64,000 bases of DNA from Eleusine coracana subsp. coracana (taxonomy: Eukaryota > Streptophyta > Magnoliopsida > Poales > Poaceae): the NCBI GenBank assembly GCA_032690845.1, contig CM064417.1, positions 18,010,501 to 18,074,500 on the forward strand. The letters run 5' to 3'. The notes beneath the pieces were generated by a model. That model searched no databases, was not told the DNA's origin, and was given only the letters and a program-made list of their open reading frames with translations. Positions 33,541-46,268 of the stretch are shown piece after piece. The position numbers and the translations under genes are program-made. Each line of letters starts with the position of its first letter. Within the stretch, counting starts at the first letter, position 1.

Positions 33541-35894
33541 AGTTGTTGCTATAAATGTTACTAGAAATATATGTGTTTTACAAATTACAACAGGGAGCGA
33601 GATCTTTATATTATGGGATACTTAATTATCAAGGTGAAAATAATTAAAATCTTGAATTATGTTGATGTCTTTCCTCGACCAACTGAGCAAGGTGAACCGG
33701 CCATATATTTGTTTCTAGAATGCATGCTGCCAATACCCATGTCTTCAAATGTAGGAGTCTTTCGTGTTGTATAAAATAACTTGTGCCGTTGAAGAATGAT
33801 GATAAATCTGATGACATAAAAAATGAGCCAATGCTTCCTACCAATATTCTACTGGAACAATTAATGGGTCACCTATGAGCTTCATATATCTATTTTAATC
33901 ACCAAAATTTTGAGGCACAAAGATGAGTTAGTCGCATATAAAATTCCAAATAAAAATGCATTTAACAAGCAAACAGAACCGTATATTTAATTTAATTTTC
34001 TTTTGGCAACATTTGAAATAACCCTAAAAATCAAGTAAAGTCCTAAAAATAAAGCAAAATCAAGTGGGTGTCGGTGCTAAAGGAATCCTAGAGATAAAGC
34101 AAAATCAATCGATCAACCATGAACCCCACGGTCGAGGATATCTCGCCCAGCTTCGACATGGATGTCAGCATGACCTCGATGGTGCCCATCCAGTTCTACC
34201 TGGAGTGGATCAACCGTCTCAACTCGCAGCCATCCTCGCACGTGCGGACTGCATGCTCCATCTGCCTGCACGGCACCCATCTTTCTCATTTCTCAAAGGT
34301 AACATCACCACGCAGGGCGATCTCAACATTGTGGCTGGCTTGCACGCTCGCTGCTCTCATCCATGGTTATTAGGTTTGACTCCCGCTTGGTGAGCCGTCG
34401 TCGGCACGCTCGAGCCATGATCCTTTCTTTTTATAATGGGAAGATTGTATTAATCCCAACTTTGACTCTCAAGAAGAACTTTCGAGAGTTACAGCCACCA
34501 TATACAAGCATCCATCAATAGACGTGTACAATCAATCTAATAACAAAAAAAGAAGAAAACCTCTGTATAACTTTATTAAGATCATTAATAAAGCTTTATT
34601 GTTGGACCAATGCAACATCACAACAAATAGAGAACCAAGAATCAATCCACAGTATGATCCAATCCCCCGAAGTATGAGAGGGCGATTGGTCACCAACACC
34701 GCTATATGATGTCTATCTAGTCACGATGACGATGAACTGCTGGTGTCTTTGTGACGCAATTTCCAAAAGAATGAAAGGAAACTGGTCACCGATATGAGCA
34801 CTAGCCACCAATCAATGACAGATCTATGAAGGAATCCATTTGTCCTTTGTTCGCATAGATGACCGCCCGTGCCGGAGCCCGCCATACAGCCATGTGGGCC
34901 ACCCACGAGCAGGTTGCCGATGAGGATCCGGATGCAACAAGGAAAGGTTCCTATCGTGCAGTTGTCAGCAGCCTCCTTCCACAACATCGAGGGAGGGGAG
35001 AGGCCTTGTGGCGGCGTGCCGATGGTGCTGCTGTTTGGATCGGCATCCACGGAGGAGAAGGAATAGATGCTGCCATCGGGATTGAAGGATTGAAGGTCGC
35101 GGCCGCCATTGACAGCCACTGCACGGTTGTCCTGCTGCCGCCGTCCTTGCTGTCGCACCGGTAGAAAGACGGGGCCACCAGAGGCGATGCGACGATGGGC
35201 GTGCACGGGTGAAAGAGTTCCTGCCGCCACACATCGATGGGGAGAGGCGCGGCTGCCGGTGCCGTCGCGACAATGGGCACACACAAGGATAGCGGCCCTG
35301 CTGCCGCCATCCTTGCAATCGCACAGCTTTGGGTGCGGCCTGCTCCGGCAGCGGTGGGGCGGGGAGGGCTCATGAAGAGGGGCTGTGGTGGCAGAACGGC
35401 GGGTTTCTTGCCTCTGTTGTGTCGAGCCATGGTCCTTGGCAATGCTAACATCTTCGGGTGGTTTAACTTCCGATCGGATTGCACTGAGATGGCTTTGCAT
35501 ATGTGAGTGTAATGGGACAATGAAAGCGACCAAATTACCAAACTAACTTTCATGAGCATTTCACTGAATATTTTGTGTGCATGACCAAATCCAACACCTA
35601 TGCTTCAAACCACACAACCACAAGTTGTCCGATGATCCAACAACAATATATTTGCAGCAATTAGCTCATCACAACAACAGCCCTATCATCTAATCATGAA
35701 CATATGTATGCCTCTCATGCCAAATCTTTCATACAAGCAACCACTTGATATATGAACCAATAGCAAGCAAGGTAGTGAATAAATCAACTTGTATGACAAA
35801 AAAATATTGAATCAATAGAAGATACATGGATTTACGTGGGAAACTCATTGCATGAAAAAATTGTTAGTGAACAACAATCCACTATGAAGACGAA
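33541..35894. other. Unassigned DNA with GC-rich open frames
   Basis: A plus-strand frame from 34119 (MNPTVEDISPSF...) lies in a GC-richer patch and may be a captured gene fragment. Between 34721 and 35560 a GC-rich block has long overlapping open frames on both strands, the longest 270 codons on the minus strand (34721-35533). They are low-complexity, with no motif I recognise. The AT-rich edge near 34430-34460 ends like a processed 3' tail. None of these is supported as a gene. Confidence 0.3.
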
Positions 35895-36785
35895 TGTGAC
35901 ATCCCCGTCTCAAGAATGAAAGGATAGTCGAAGGATCGATCATCGGATAACATCTTGACGAAGCAAGAATCTAAAAGTACACACATATCAGCAAAAATAA
36001 ATAGAGTGTAAGTTTAATTTCAGTTCTTATAGTTTTGGTTAAGATTTGAGAATGAAAACAAGTTTGAAACTTGGTTGCATAAATAGGGGAAGAGATACAT
36101 CTCACGTTAGAATCCTATTATGAAGCACATCAAGCCCATGGATGTACCTCATTGCCAAGAAGAACACCTGCAACAAATGAACATAGAGTCAATATGGCAC
36201 GTTAGAATCCTACTATGAAGCACATCAAGCCCGTGGATGTACCTCATTGCCAAGAAGAACATCTGCAACAAATAAACACCTGCATAATGTGGATGCACCT
36301 CATTGCCAAGAAGAACATCTGCAACAAATTAACATAGAGTTCAACACAGTCCTGAGCAACTAATGCTCGATAAGTCTTACCTGTCAATATGGCACGCTAA
36401 GACCGACATCTAGTATGCAGGAGGCTGACCAAAGGTTGTTGACATAACTAGCACAAACATCACTAATAATTGATCTTTAATTTTCAGATTTTTGCCAAGT
36501 TAATAGGGTTCTGCATAAGATAAATGTTGTGCAACTATACTGTAGCAAACATGGTTATACATACATTTAATTGAAATACAATAGCAGGTATCATCATCAT
36601 CATCATCATTCATGTTGTTACTACGGTATGACAACAATCTCACAGGTGGAACTTAATAACCACGAGAAATGATGACTCGAATTGATCTACATGCTGCTAG
36701 AGAAAGCCAAATACAAGGCACACACACTCCAAAGAGTCACATATGACAACCTTTCGTAAGATACCACAAGGCTGGACTAGGTCCT
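35895..36785 (-). repeat. Gypsy-B 3' LTR, left part
   Basis: Starts TGTGACATCCCC at 35895 and aligns with the sequence from 52510 (TATGACATACCC) over about 700 bases. Shared blocks include CTCATTGCCAAGAAGAACA, GAAAGCCAAATACA, and CACTCCAAAGAGTCACATA. It is cut at 36785 by insertion of Gypsy-A and resumes at 47401. Confidence 0.85.
36139..36331. repeat. Triplicated 43-bp segment inside the Gypsy-B left LTR
   Basis: Three copies of a segment GGATGTACCTCATTGCCAAG continuing to CTGCAACAAA, starting near 36139, 36233 and 36289. The right LTR has one copy only (near 52675), so the amplification arose after the LTRs separated. Confidence 0.85.
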
Positions 36786-37162
36786 TGTGAAATACTTACC
36801 TTACCGGTGTCCATAGCTATGCCTAAGTCGGAAGGTGACAGAATGGCCAACCAATATAGGAACCGACCGAGTCGGCTTGGAGCACAAGGCAATTAGAGAT
36901 AGACTTACTATGTTTATACTTGTAGACTATGAGTAGGACTCTTCATATACTCCCCTACCGATCGGATATATAAGGCGGCAGGTACCCCTCATCGAGGAAC
37001 ACATTATTCTGAAGCAATACAAATCACAGAACACAGGATGTAGGGTTTTTACTCTCATCGAGAGGGCTCGAACCTGTATAACTCAGCGTCTTGTGTCTTC
37101 ACCATCTAGTCCTTGATCCCGATGTAGCCCTATAAATATATTGCCGAGATCAAGTCTCGACA
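36786..37162 (+). repeat. Gypsy-A 5' LTR
   Basis: 377 bases beginning TGTGAAATACTTACC and ending CAAGTCTCGACA. It contains a TATATAAGGCGG promoter-like element near 36967. The primer-binding region GTTGGCGTGCCAAGAAGG follows directly. Confidence 0.88.
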
Positions 37163-37214
37163 GTTGGCGTGCCAAGAAGGGGACAAGGCGCGTCGGGATC
37201 CTCCGTCGACCTTG

Positions 37215-39097
37215 ATGGCAGAGATTCTAGTCATTCAATATTCACCACACTTCAAGATCTCTGTCGGCTCCCTCGACTTCTCGGTGGACACCGACGGTAA
37301 CCTAGGTCGGGAACAACCACAATCCAACCCGACCATAGCCTACTCTATGGCGCGATCATCGGGCTCGATAGATCTGATCTCACCTCAAGCATCACTCGGA
37401 TTCAGCGAGACAGACCTACCCACCGGGTACAACTATCAGTCAATTGTGTCCTTTGATGAGGACTCTGATGGATCTTCTTGTCCATATCCACATGCCGTAT
37501 ACATGGCACAAGAAGAGGAAGTTCGACGAACGATGATAATGGGGAAGCCCCATCAAACAGAGCATCTACCCCACCGACCAAGGGGATCCCATGGATCTCG
37601 TGGAGCCGTGAGAGAGTTGGATCTTGGAGGCTTGGAGATTGAAGTGGGGGGCATGAAGGTCTACTTCACCCTGCAGAACAACATTATTGGGGCAAAAACG
37701 ATCCTCAACGGCTTGATGGCAGACGAGGCATATTAGACCCCCATAATGAGGAAAGCAGTCGCCATGCTCACTACGGCTGTGATTGAGGACCAGGCTAGAG
37801 AGCCAATACCCATGTCAGTGGCAAGCTCCAGCCGATCAGTTCCTCAAAACCGTCGAGGACGACAAGATCTGAGGAATTTCCTCAATATCCAAGACAGTCG
37901 GTAGATCATCAATTCCCATCATGAGGAGTGAGCTCATGATAATATTCGTCATGAGGATGACCATCGAGATCGGAATCAGCACGACCAACACCAGCATGAC
38001 AACAACGACGATCAACGGAGGCGTGATTATCAGGATCGGCGCAACAACCACAACGAATACAACCTACGACGGTGCCATGATGATGATGTGGGTCCCTGCC
38101 ACCATCATCGTACTCCTTCAACTTCATGATCTTCAGAATGTCAACGGGCATCACCGTCGACCGACAAAGTGTTTGACGGAATAAAGGCTTTCACTCCTGA
38201 ACTTTGCATCTGCAAGTTTCCAAGGAGTTTCAAGCCGATTGCCATCGAAAAATATGATGGTAAGACTAATCCCAAGGAGTGGTTGCAGATTTACAGCATT
38301 GCTATTTGGTCTGCAGGGGGAGATACATTCGTGATGGCCAATTATCTGTCGATCTGCCTTGAGCCAGCTGTTCGGATTTGGTTGACATCTCTCCCTGAAA
38401 AATCAATCACCTCTTGGGGGGAACTTAATAAGAAGTTCATTGAGAGCTTCCAAGATACATACAATTGGCCGGGCAATCACTTCGACCTCACCCGAGTCAA
38501 GCAGAAGTCTGACGAACCCTTGCGGGATTACATCAAGCGGTTCTGCGCCAAGAAGACTGAGATCCCCAATGTCTCGGATCAGCAAGTCATTACAACCATT
38601 CAAGGAGGGTTGTAGAGTGATGACTTGGTTTAGAAGATCGGTCGACGGAACCACAAGTTGGATCTGACCGCTCGGGAATGCTTCGAGATCACAGACAAGT
38701 TTGCATCAGGAGAGTCGACTCTGTACGACATCCATGGCAAGGGAAGTCTTCCAAGAAAGACAAGAAGCAGAAGACCAACAACCTAGTAGCAGCGGTAGAC
38801 CAATCTAGGAAGAATCCTCGGATGAACCAGCAGACCATGGAAAATTTACTGAATGGCCCGTGCCTGTGGCATCCCAAGGGAAACCACAAGGCGAAGGAAT
38901 GCTACCGGTTGAAGGGTTTCACAATCGCCGCGCTGAAGGTGACCAAGTCTCCACCAAGGCGCAATGGCCAAGACAAGCCGAATGATGACGACAAGGACAA
39001 CACCGAAGATTTCCAAGAGCCCCGGAAGGAGGTCAACTTCATCTTTGGTGGACCGGACTCCTACTCGTCCAAATGCAAGAAAGAGCTGGAGTTGTGA
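37215..39097 (+). pseudogene. Gypsy-A gag remnant
   Basis: Capsid/nucleocapsid-coding remnant in several frames. A central retrotransposon gag domain lies at 38169-38615, with YDGKTNPKEWLQIYSIAIW and FIESFQDTYNWPG. It is preceded by a His/Asp/Arg-rich stretch (37950-38130) and followed by a Cys-His segment (CLWHPKGNHKAKECYRLKGF near 38865). Stops occur near 37734, 37905 and 38613. Confidence 0.8.
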
Positions 39098-39133
39098 GAG
39101 ATTGACTCCGTAGAACCAGCTTCTCTTGAGTAC

Positions 39134-39592
39134 ATGAGGTGGTCTAAGATACCGATTACTTTTGATCGGTCCGATCACCCCAAGCACCTGCCCAAGCTAG
39201 GTCGCTATCCCCTCGTGCTCTCGGCAACCATCCAGGAGGTCAAGTTCAACAAAGTACTCATTGATGGAGGAAGTAGCCTTGACTTGATCTTCACTAGGAC
39301 TCTTAAGGAACTCGGCCTATCGGTCTCCGAAATCAAACCGAGAACTTCACCCTTTCATGGGATCGTGCTGGGCAAAACTTCTGTTCCCATAGGACAGATC
39401 ACTCTACCCATCATGTTCGGCACCCGGGAGAAATTCAGGACCGAGCGGATTGCTTTTCGAGTGGCGGACTTCGAGAATGCCTACCAGGTCATCATCGATC
39501 GACCAATAATGGCAAATTTATGGCGATTCCGCACTATCCATATCTTACACTCAAGATGCCAGGCCCCAAGGAATCATATCCCTCCACTCTGA
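39134..39592 (+). pseudogene. Gypsy-A aspartic protease remnant
   Basis: Contains the active-site region VLIDGGSSLDLIF near 39255. In plant gypsy elements this is DxGSS-type, and it processes the polyprotein. YQVIIDRPIMA follows near 39485. The frame is open for 152 codons but is out of frame with its neighbours. Confidence 0.8.
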
Positions 39593-39839
39593 TCTTCAGA
39601 ATTCTTTTGATTGCGATTTGCAAAGTTGTGAGTTAGCTAACCGACAGTTGATGCTGTCCGACCGGTTGGAGATCCAGAAGGCAATCGACAAAGTGGCAAA
39701 TACGGAAGCTGAGATACCCATGAAGAAACCTACCAAGGAGAAGCTCCAGACAGACGACGTCCCGACCAAGGAAATACCGCTCTTCCCTGAAGACCCTGCT
39801 AAGGTGACTTATGTGGGGGCAGACCTCAGGGAGAAATAG

Positions 39840-40740
39840 GAAATCGTGCTCAGTCTTTTCCTCCAGGAAAATAGGGACATCTTTGCATGACGACCTTCTG
39901 ACATGTCGGGAGTTTCTAGGGAAAAGATTGAGCATGAATTAAGGGTGCCTCTTGGGGCCACACCCGTCAAGCAAAGACTTAGAAGATTCGCTCAAGAACG
40001 CAAGGACGCCATGAAGAAGGAGATAGCTAGGCTTAAAGCTGCTAATTTTATTAGGTAAGTGTGTCATCCTGTTTGGCTGGCAAACCAAGTCCTTGTACCT
40101 AAGAGGAATAAAGAGTGGCGTATGTGCATTGATTATACCGATTTGAATAAGGTCTGCCCGAAAGATCCTTTCGCTCTACCACACATTGATTAGATCGTAG
40201 ACTCAACAGCCGGGTGCGAGCTCTTAAGCTTTCTGGATGCTTATTCAGGCTATCACCAGATCCCACTGAAAGTCGAAGATCAAATCAAGACTTCCTTTTG
40301 GCGCCTATTGCTATATTACTATGCCATTTGGTCTGAAAAATGCTGGTGCGACTTACCAACGTGGTATTCAATGCTGCCTTAAATCTCAGATCGGTCGAAA
40401 CGTAGAAGCGTATGTTGATGACATCGTGGTAAAGACTCGAAACATTGAGGAACTCATCTCTGACCTGGCAGAGACCTTTGACAATTTGAGGTGATACTTG
40501 ATGAAGTTAAACCCCAAGAAATGTACCTTTGGGGTACCTTCGGGAAAATTACTCGGCTTTGGAGGAGTTGAAGGATCATCTCACGAGAATTTCAGTCTTG
40601 GTGCCTCCATAGCCACAAGAGAATCTTCAGCTTTATATTTTGGCCATAACACAAGTTGCGAGTACCGTTCTTATGGTCGACTGAGAGGAAGAAGGTCATG
40701 TACAAAAAGTGCATCATCTGGTGTACTTCGTTAGCGAAGT
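39840..40740 (+). pseudogene. Gypsy-A reverse transcriptase remnant
   Basis: Shows EWRMCIDYTDLNKVCPKDPF (about 40110-40170), FLDAYSGYHQIPL (near 40230), PFGLKNAGATYQRG (near 40325), and the polymerase motif AYVDDIVVK (near 40405). Stops near 40057, 40192 and 40493 and a frameshift near 40310 disable it. Confidence 0.85.
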
Positions 40741-41049
40741 CCACATTGCTTCTAAGCCATGATATCACCAGATCTTGAAGCTGCTCTATGCACTCTTGAT
40801 CACCTCGAGGAAGCTGAAGCATTATTTCCAAGCTCACCCAATTAAAGTCCAAACATCTTTCCCACTCGGAGAGGTGCTCCATAACCACGAGGCAGTCGAC
40901 AAGGTTGCTAAGTGGATGGTCGAACTTGGTTAGTATACCATAACGTTTGCCGCTCACTCAGCAATTAAAGGACAAGCTCTGGTGGACTTATTTCTAAGTG
41001 GACCGAGATACAGCTACCTCTTGCACCACAAGACCTTGAATATTGGAAG

Positions 41050-41500
41050 ATGTACTTTGATGGGTCACTCCAATTGCAGGGCGCAGGATCTAGCATCATG
41101 CTTATCTCACCAAAAGGAGAGCAGCTCAGATACATTCTTCAAATTGGTTTCCGAGCATCAAACAATGCGTCAGAGTATGAAGAACTTCTCCACGGTCTGC
41201 GCATAGCCATATCGCTCGGCGTTCAGCAGTTGGACATCTTTGGAGACTCAGCTTTGGTCATCAATCAGGTCACTAAGGATTGGATTTGCGTGGACGATAA
41301 CATGGCTGCTTATTGTGAGGAGGTCAGAAAGCTAGAGAACAAGTTTGATGGACTTAAGTTCACTCATGTTCTTCGTGACAATAACCAACCTATTGATGAG
41401 CTGGCAAAGATGGGGTCATCAAGATCGGTGGTCCTGCCTGGAATTTTTCTCCACACCCTCGATACTCCTACTGTTCAACCTCAACCAGAAGTGTTGACAA
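41050..41500 (+). pseudogene. Gypsy-A RNase H remnant
   Basis: Retains MYFDGSLQLQGAGSSIML, ASEYEELLHGL, DIFGDSALVINQV and a final D in IDELAKMGS, the spaced acidic residues of RNase H. The frame is open here and continues into integrase. Confidence 0.85.
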
Positions 41501-42708
41501 CTGATGTTGCCGAACCTATAATGGAGGAAGGCATGAAGACCGACTCGCGCGACCTGATTGTTCAATTTTTAACTAAGGGAACGCTGCCTATGGATCCTCA
41601 TGAGCAACAAAGGTTGAAAGAACGAAGCCGAGGATACTTGATGGTAGACGACCTACTCTATCACAGGGGAGGATCCAATATATTGATGCGATGCATATCT
41701 ATTCTAGAAGGCAAGGAGTTGATGGTGGAAATCCACACAGGAGCATCTGGAAATCACGCAGCGTCCAAGACTTTGGTCGGCAAAGCTTTCTGGGAAGGGT
41801 TTTATTGGCCTACGGCGATCAAAGATGCACACCAAGTCATTCGAACATGTGAAGGCTGTCAATTCTTTGCTTAGCAAACACATCTATTTTCACAACAATT
41901 TCAGATGATACCTATGACTTGGCTGTTTGCAGTCTAGGGGCTAGATATTGTTGGTCCTTTCAAGAAAGCGCCAGGCGGGTTCACATATTTGTTTGTTGCC
42001 ATTGACAAGTTCACCAAGTGGATTGAAGCAAGGCCGGTCGGCAAGATTACTTCAAAGAAGGCAGTCGAGTTTGTCAGGGAGGTATTCACTTGGTTTGGAG
42101 TTCCTCATGATATCATCACCGACAATGGTACTCAGTTCACATTTGAGGAGTTCTGTGACTTTGTCGATGAGATGGGAATAAAAATCCACTTTGCATCAGT
42201 GGCTCATTCTCAAAGCAACGGACAAGTCGAACGGGCCAATAGTATGATTCTTCAGGGGTTGAAGCCTCGGATTTTTGACAGACTCAAGCCTTATGTTGGT
42301 CGGTGGATACGAAAGCTACCTTCGGTCCTCTGGGGGCTGCGCACTAATGTCAGTCGGGCTACTAGTCAGTCACCCTTCTCGCTGGTCTATTATTCTGAAG
42401 CCATGTTACCGATCGAGGTAAACCTCGTTTCAACACGGCTTAAGGGTTATGATGAAAAGCTATCTAAAGATAACCGAGAGATTGAGTTGATTGCAGTAGA
42501 AGAGTTGTGTGATCGCACTCTGTTTCGGTTGGTAGTATACCAGCAAGGTCTGCGGTGTTATTACAACAAGAATATTCGGAGTCATCATTTCCATGTCAGT
42601 GATTTAGTACTATGTCGAGTGCAGTCAACCAAGAATCAGCACAAGCTATCTCCTAAATGGGAAGTTACCATATGTGGTCAAGGAAGTCACTCGACCGGGG
42701 GCTTATAG
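41500..42708 (+). pseudogene. Gypsy-A integrase remnant
   Basis: An H-H-C-C zinc region (IHTGASGNHAASK through RTCEGCQFF, near 41730-41870) is followed by a stop at 41872. The catalytic core has VAIDKFTKWIEARP, IITDNGTQFTFEEF and NGQVERANSMILQG (about 41985-42250), holding the D, D, E residues. The C-terminal part ends near 42708. Confidence 0.85.
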
Positions 42709-43413
42709 ACCGATGTATGAAGACGGCGATGATGTACCGAAGTCCTGGAACATTAACCAGCTATGTTGTTTTTACACTTAAGTCTTTTTCTATGTATTCA
42801 CATATATATTATCATTGAATGCAACTTATGTAATTTTGATTATAGATTTTTTTAGTTGCTTTCATTCTTATTTGTCTCGATTCCTTAATCTTTTGCATTA
42901 AACAATCGAGCCAGGGGGCTAGTAATAATGTCCCAAGACACCTTAACCTTGACAAATTCTGGCTTTGGATTTTTTCAACCAATTTCTCATATTTTTACAG
43001 TCTTATCTTGGTCTAATGTTGAATCTATAAGGCCATGCAATTTTGATTTGCACAACAGACTGCCACTACACTAAACCCAGATCCAAAGTGCGAGAGGTCA
43101 TGTGTCGACTGATCGATTCTGATTGTAAAGCAGTTATGAATTATGACTTCAGATATTAGGGCAGACCGTTGCATCTTCTGCTCTGATCTCTAAATTCTTA
43201 TGGTAGGAAGGCATAAGTATGAACGCGCATAATGCTCTACGTACTAACTGGTCTACTAATGAGTTACAGGAGATTGTTTTCTTGACTTTTTAGTCGACTT
43301 TTATTTGTTTGGTAATTATTCAATTAACTGAACAAAGTAAAGCAATTATATACATAATGGACAATTGTTTCTACACAAAGATACTACTAATGTACTTCTG
43401 ATTACAGGTATAT

Positions 43414-46268
43414 TTACATCTCCTGAGAAGGAGAAGAGGAATCATCTTCTAACTCTATATCTGGAGTACTAGGAGAAGAAGGAATAGCTAGAGCAATGTC
43501 AATATTGTCCAACAAAATGCGGGAGGTCTCCAACATAGAGTCAAGCAGCAGTTGGCATTGGTCTATAGTGTACATGGGGTTGAAGCCTTCCTTGATTTTA
43601 TCAAGGGGGAGCTCAGGATTCCAAGACTTGCAGATCACCAAAACTTGACTTCCGGCTTTAGTGGCCACCCGCTTAGTGTGCTGCTCAATGGCCTCGGGTG
43701 CATGCTCTAGAAGATAATCCAAGGAATCTCCAGTCTGCTCAACTTGGTCAGCATGGATGTAATCCAATGCTTTCCAAGCGCAATAGGACAAGGCTGCAAA
43801 CATTCACAAAGAGGATTAGAAGACAAAAATCATATAGGGGGTCAAACAGGAAGTACTGAAGAGCTTACTGGCAAGATTACTTTTGAAAGCTGTTGTACTG
43901 CCCTTGGCGGGCTTCAACTTCTCCTTGGTCTCCTCCAATTATTTCTTCAGAAGGGCGTTCTTAGCTTCTCGGTCAGTAAGTGATTTGGATAGCCCGGTCT
44001 TCTCAATGGTTAGAGCGTCCAAGAACCTTTGCTGATTCGAAGTGAGCTTTTCCAACTCGGCAATTCTGGTTTGATAGGCTGAAAATACACAGTAGGATGT
44101 CACAAGATAGTCCAAAGTGAAGGTAAGGGCTTAAAAATCTTTACCTTCATCACTTTGCCACTTCTGTTCCAACAGAGTGCTGGCCTTCTCTAATTCTAAT
44201 CAAGCCTTCTGGGTCACCTGGGCTTGAACTAGAGAAATCCAAGTGATATGTTCACTCAATAAGTATGGTGGATATGAAGATATGAAAAGACTTCAGAAGA
44301 ATACTCAGTAATGCCTTCAGTTTCGAGAGTATCTATCCTAGATTGTTTGTCCTCAATCAGAGAGTATACTTTCTAAAAAGAGGGATATAGTGAGTAAAGC
44401 AGTCAGAACAAGCTTTAGGAGAAATGAAATACAGGTATTGATGTACCTTGGATAGTTCTTGATGTTGCTAGAGTAGCTCGAGATCAGAAACTTTAGGTTG
44501 ACCAGTCAGTTTGTTAACCACTGCGGCTTTCCCTTTGTTCGGGGATGACACCTTGGCAGTCGACGTTGGAGAGACGACCTTGGGGGCGGCAGGAGTAGTT
44601 GAAGATTTCACCACCTCGGCTAGCACACTTGATGGAGTGCCTATGGCCTGAGGCAGGTCGGTCCGCTAAGGCACCGGAGTCAATACTGAGTCCTTGGACA
44701 CGGAGATGTTGGGTGTCTCGGTCGACTAGTTAGAGTGATCAGTACGCATGAAATGCAGAGTCAATAATTAATCCTGTGATTGATTGATGAAAACATCAAG
44801 AAGTGAAGAGGTTTACTCGGAGGCTTGCTTGATATTGATTCGGAAGACTTTCTTCTTCAAAGAAGTAGTCGCGGAGTCAGACTGCTTCCTCTTCCAAGAC
44901 TTATTTATCTCCTCAGTGGTCTTGGCCGACCGGCTTGGCTGCTCTGGCTGGCCTGAGGGTCGGTCGGAAGTGGTCGGGGGCTATTGATCGACCGGATGAG
45001 GGGGCGCTGGAGCTTCATCCTCGTCATCACCATCACCATGGTATTGGCGTCGGCAGTAGACAGTCTTTTTTTACCCACTGATATGGTAAAGACAATTCGA
45101 CCACTGGACCAGTAGAGGTGCTTGCACTTCTGACCAGGGCGGTCTGTTGTGCACTTCCACCGGTGAGGTCGGTCTGACGGGATGACTTGGGGGCATAATC
45201 CACACCCTCAGTGTCGATCAGAGGAAGTGGGGGATGAGACACATAAGTGTCCAGAACCTACAAGAGAATATGAGGACATCATTCTGAAAAGTTATTCAAC
45301 TTAGTACGAGCCATGGAAATATAGATAAAAAATGTAGAAGCTTACTCGGGCTCGTAAAGTGCCCTTGTTATATGCCTCTCTAATCAAGGCATTGTCCTGG
45401 TGCTCGACTGATTCAAACATTTTGTTCAGTCGAGTCCTATGCAGTGTTGCATTTGGGGGGTCAGGAACTTCTTTGGTCTTGTCGTCAGAGACATACTCCC
45501 AGCCAGGATGACTTTGCTACTTCAGTGGTTGCACCCGGTGAACGATAAAGCTTTTGGCAACGGTGACGCCATTGATTCCCTTCTTCTTTAGGTCAGCAAT
45601 CTTCTTCAGCAGATCCTGCACCTGAGCATCATTCGGATTTGGCTTCTCTGACCGGGATGCCTGAGAGTTGGCCTTAGCACCAGTGAAGTCTGAGATGACA
45701 AGAGGGGGATTGTCGCAGTAGAACCACTCTTCCCTCCAATTCTTATTTTTGGATTCTAAGGGTACATCAATGTGCAAATCCTTCTTCCGGAGCTGAAAGC
45801 CGATGCCACCTATTGCTTCCTGGTTGGCGACCGATGGCCAGGGACGAAGGATGAAAAGGTGGCAGAAAAGATTGAAATGGGGGAGAACACCCAAGAAAGC
45901 CTTGCACATGTGCACAAATATTGCAATGTGGAGAATAGAGTTCGGATGGAGGTTGATAAGCTCAATCTTATAAAAGAAATGGAGCCCACGCAAGAAGCTA
46001 CAACAAGGAACTCCGAAGCCACGCTCGAAGAAGGAGCGGAAAACAACAATTTGTTTATGAATAGGGAGCGGATGAGATTAAGACTCCGGTACCTTCCAGT
46101 TAAGCCGGGCTGCTCCGGAAGGATGCCATCAATCACCATTGAAGTCAGAGTGTTGGTGGAGATGGTGCCTCGGGGAAACTCTCGCAGATGCTCGGGGATG
46201 TCGAGCTCCGACGAGGAAGACTCAGCGGTGGTAGTTCCCTTCGGCCCTTTCACCGGCTTGCGTGGCAT
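43414..46268 (-). pseudogene. Antisense gene of Gypsy-A (Transposase_28-like)
   Basis: Minus-strand, intron-containing gene remnant between pol and the 3' LTR. It starts near the ATG at 46268 (MPRKPVKGPKGTT). It includes a segment typical of the Pfam 'putative gypsy type transposon' domain: NLHPNSILHIAIFVHMCKAF, then VPLESKNKNWREEWFY (about 45690-45960). Ser/Pro-rich and coiled-coil-like exons follow, with a final 129-codon exon 43414-43803 ending SSSPSQEM. A frameshift near 45990 and stops between exons suggest decay. Such antisense reading frames occur in Tat-lineage elements; their role is unknown. Exon borders were not determined. Confidence 0.7.
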
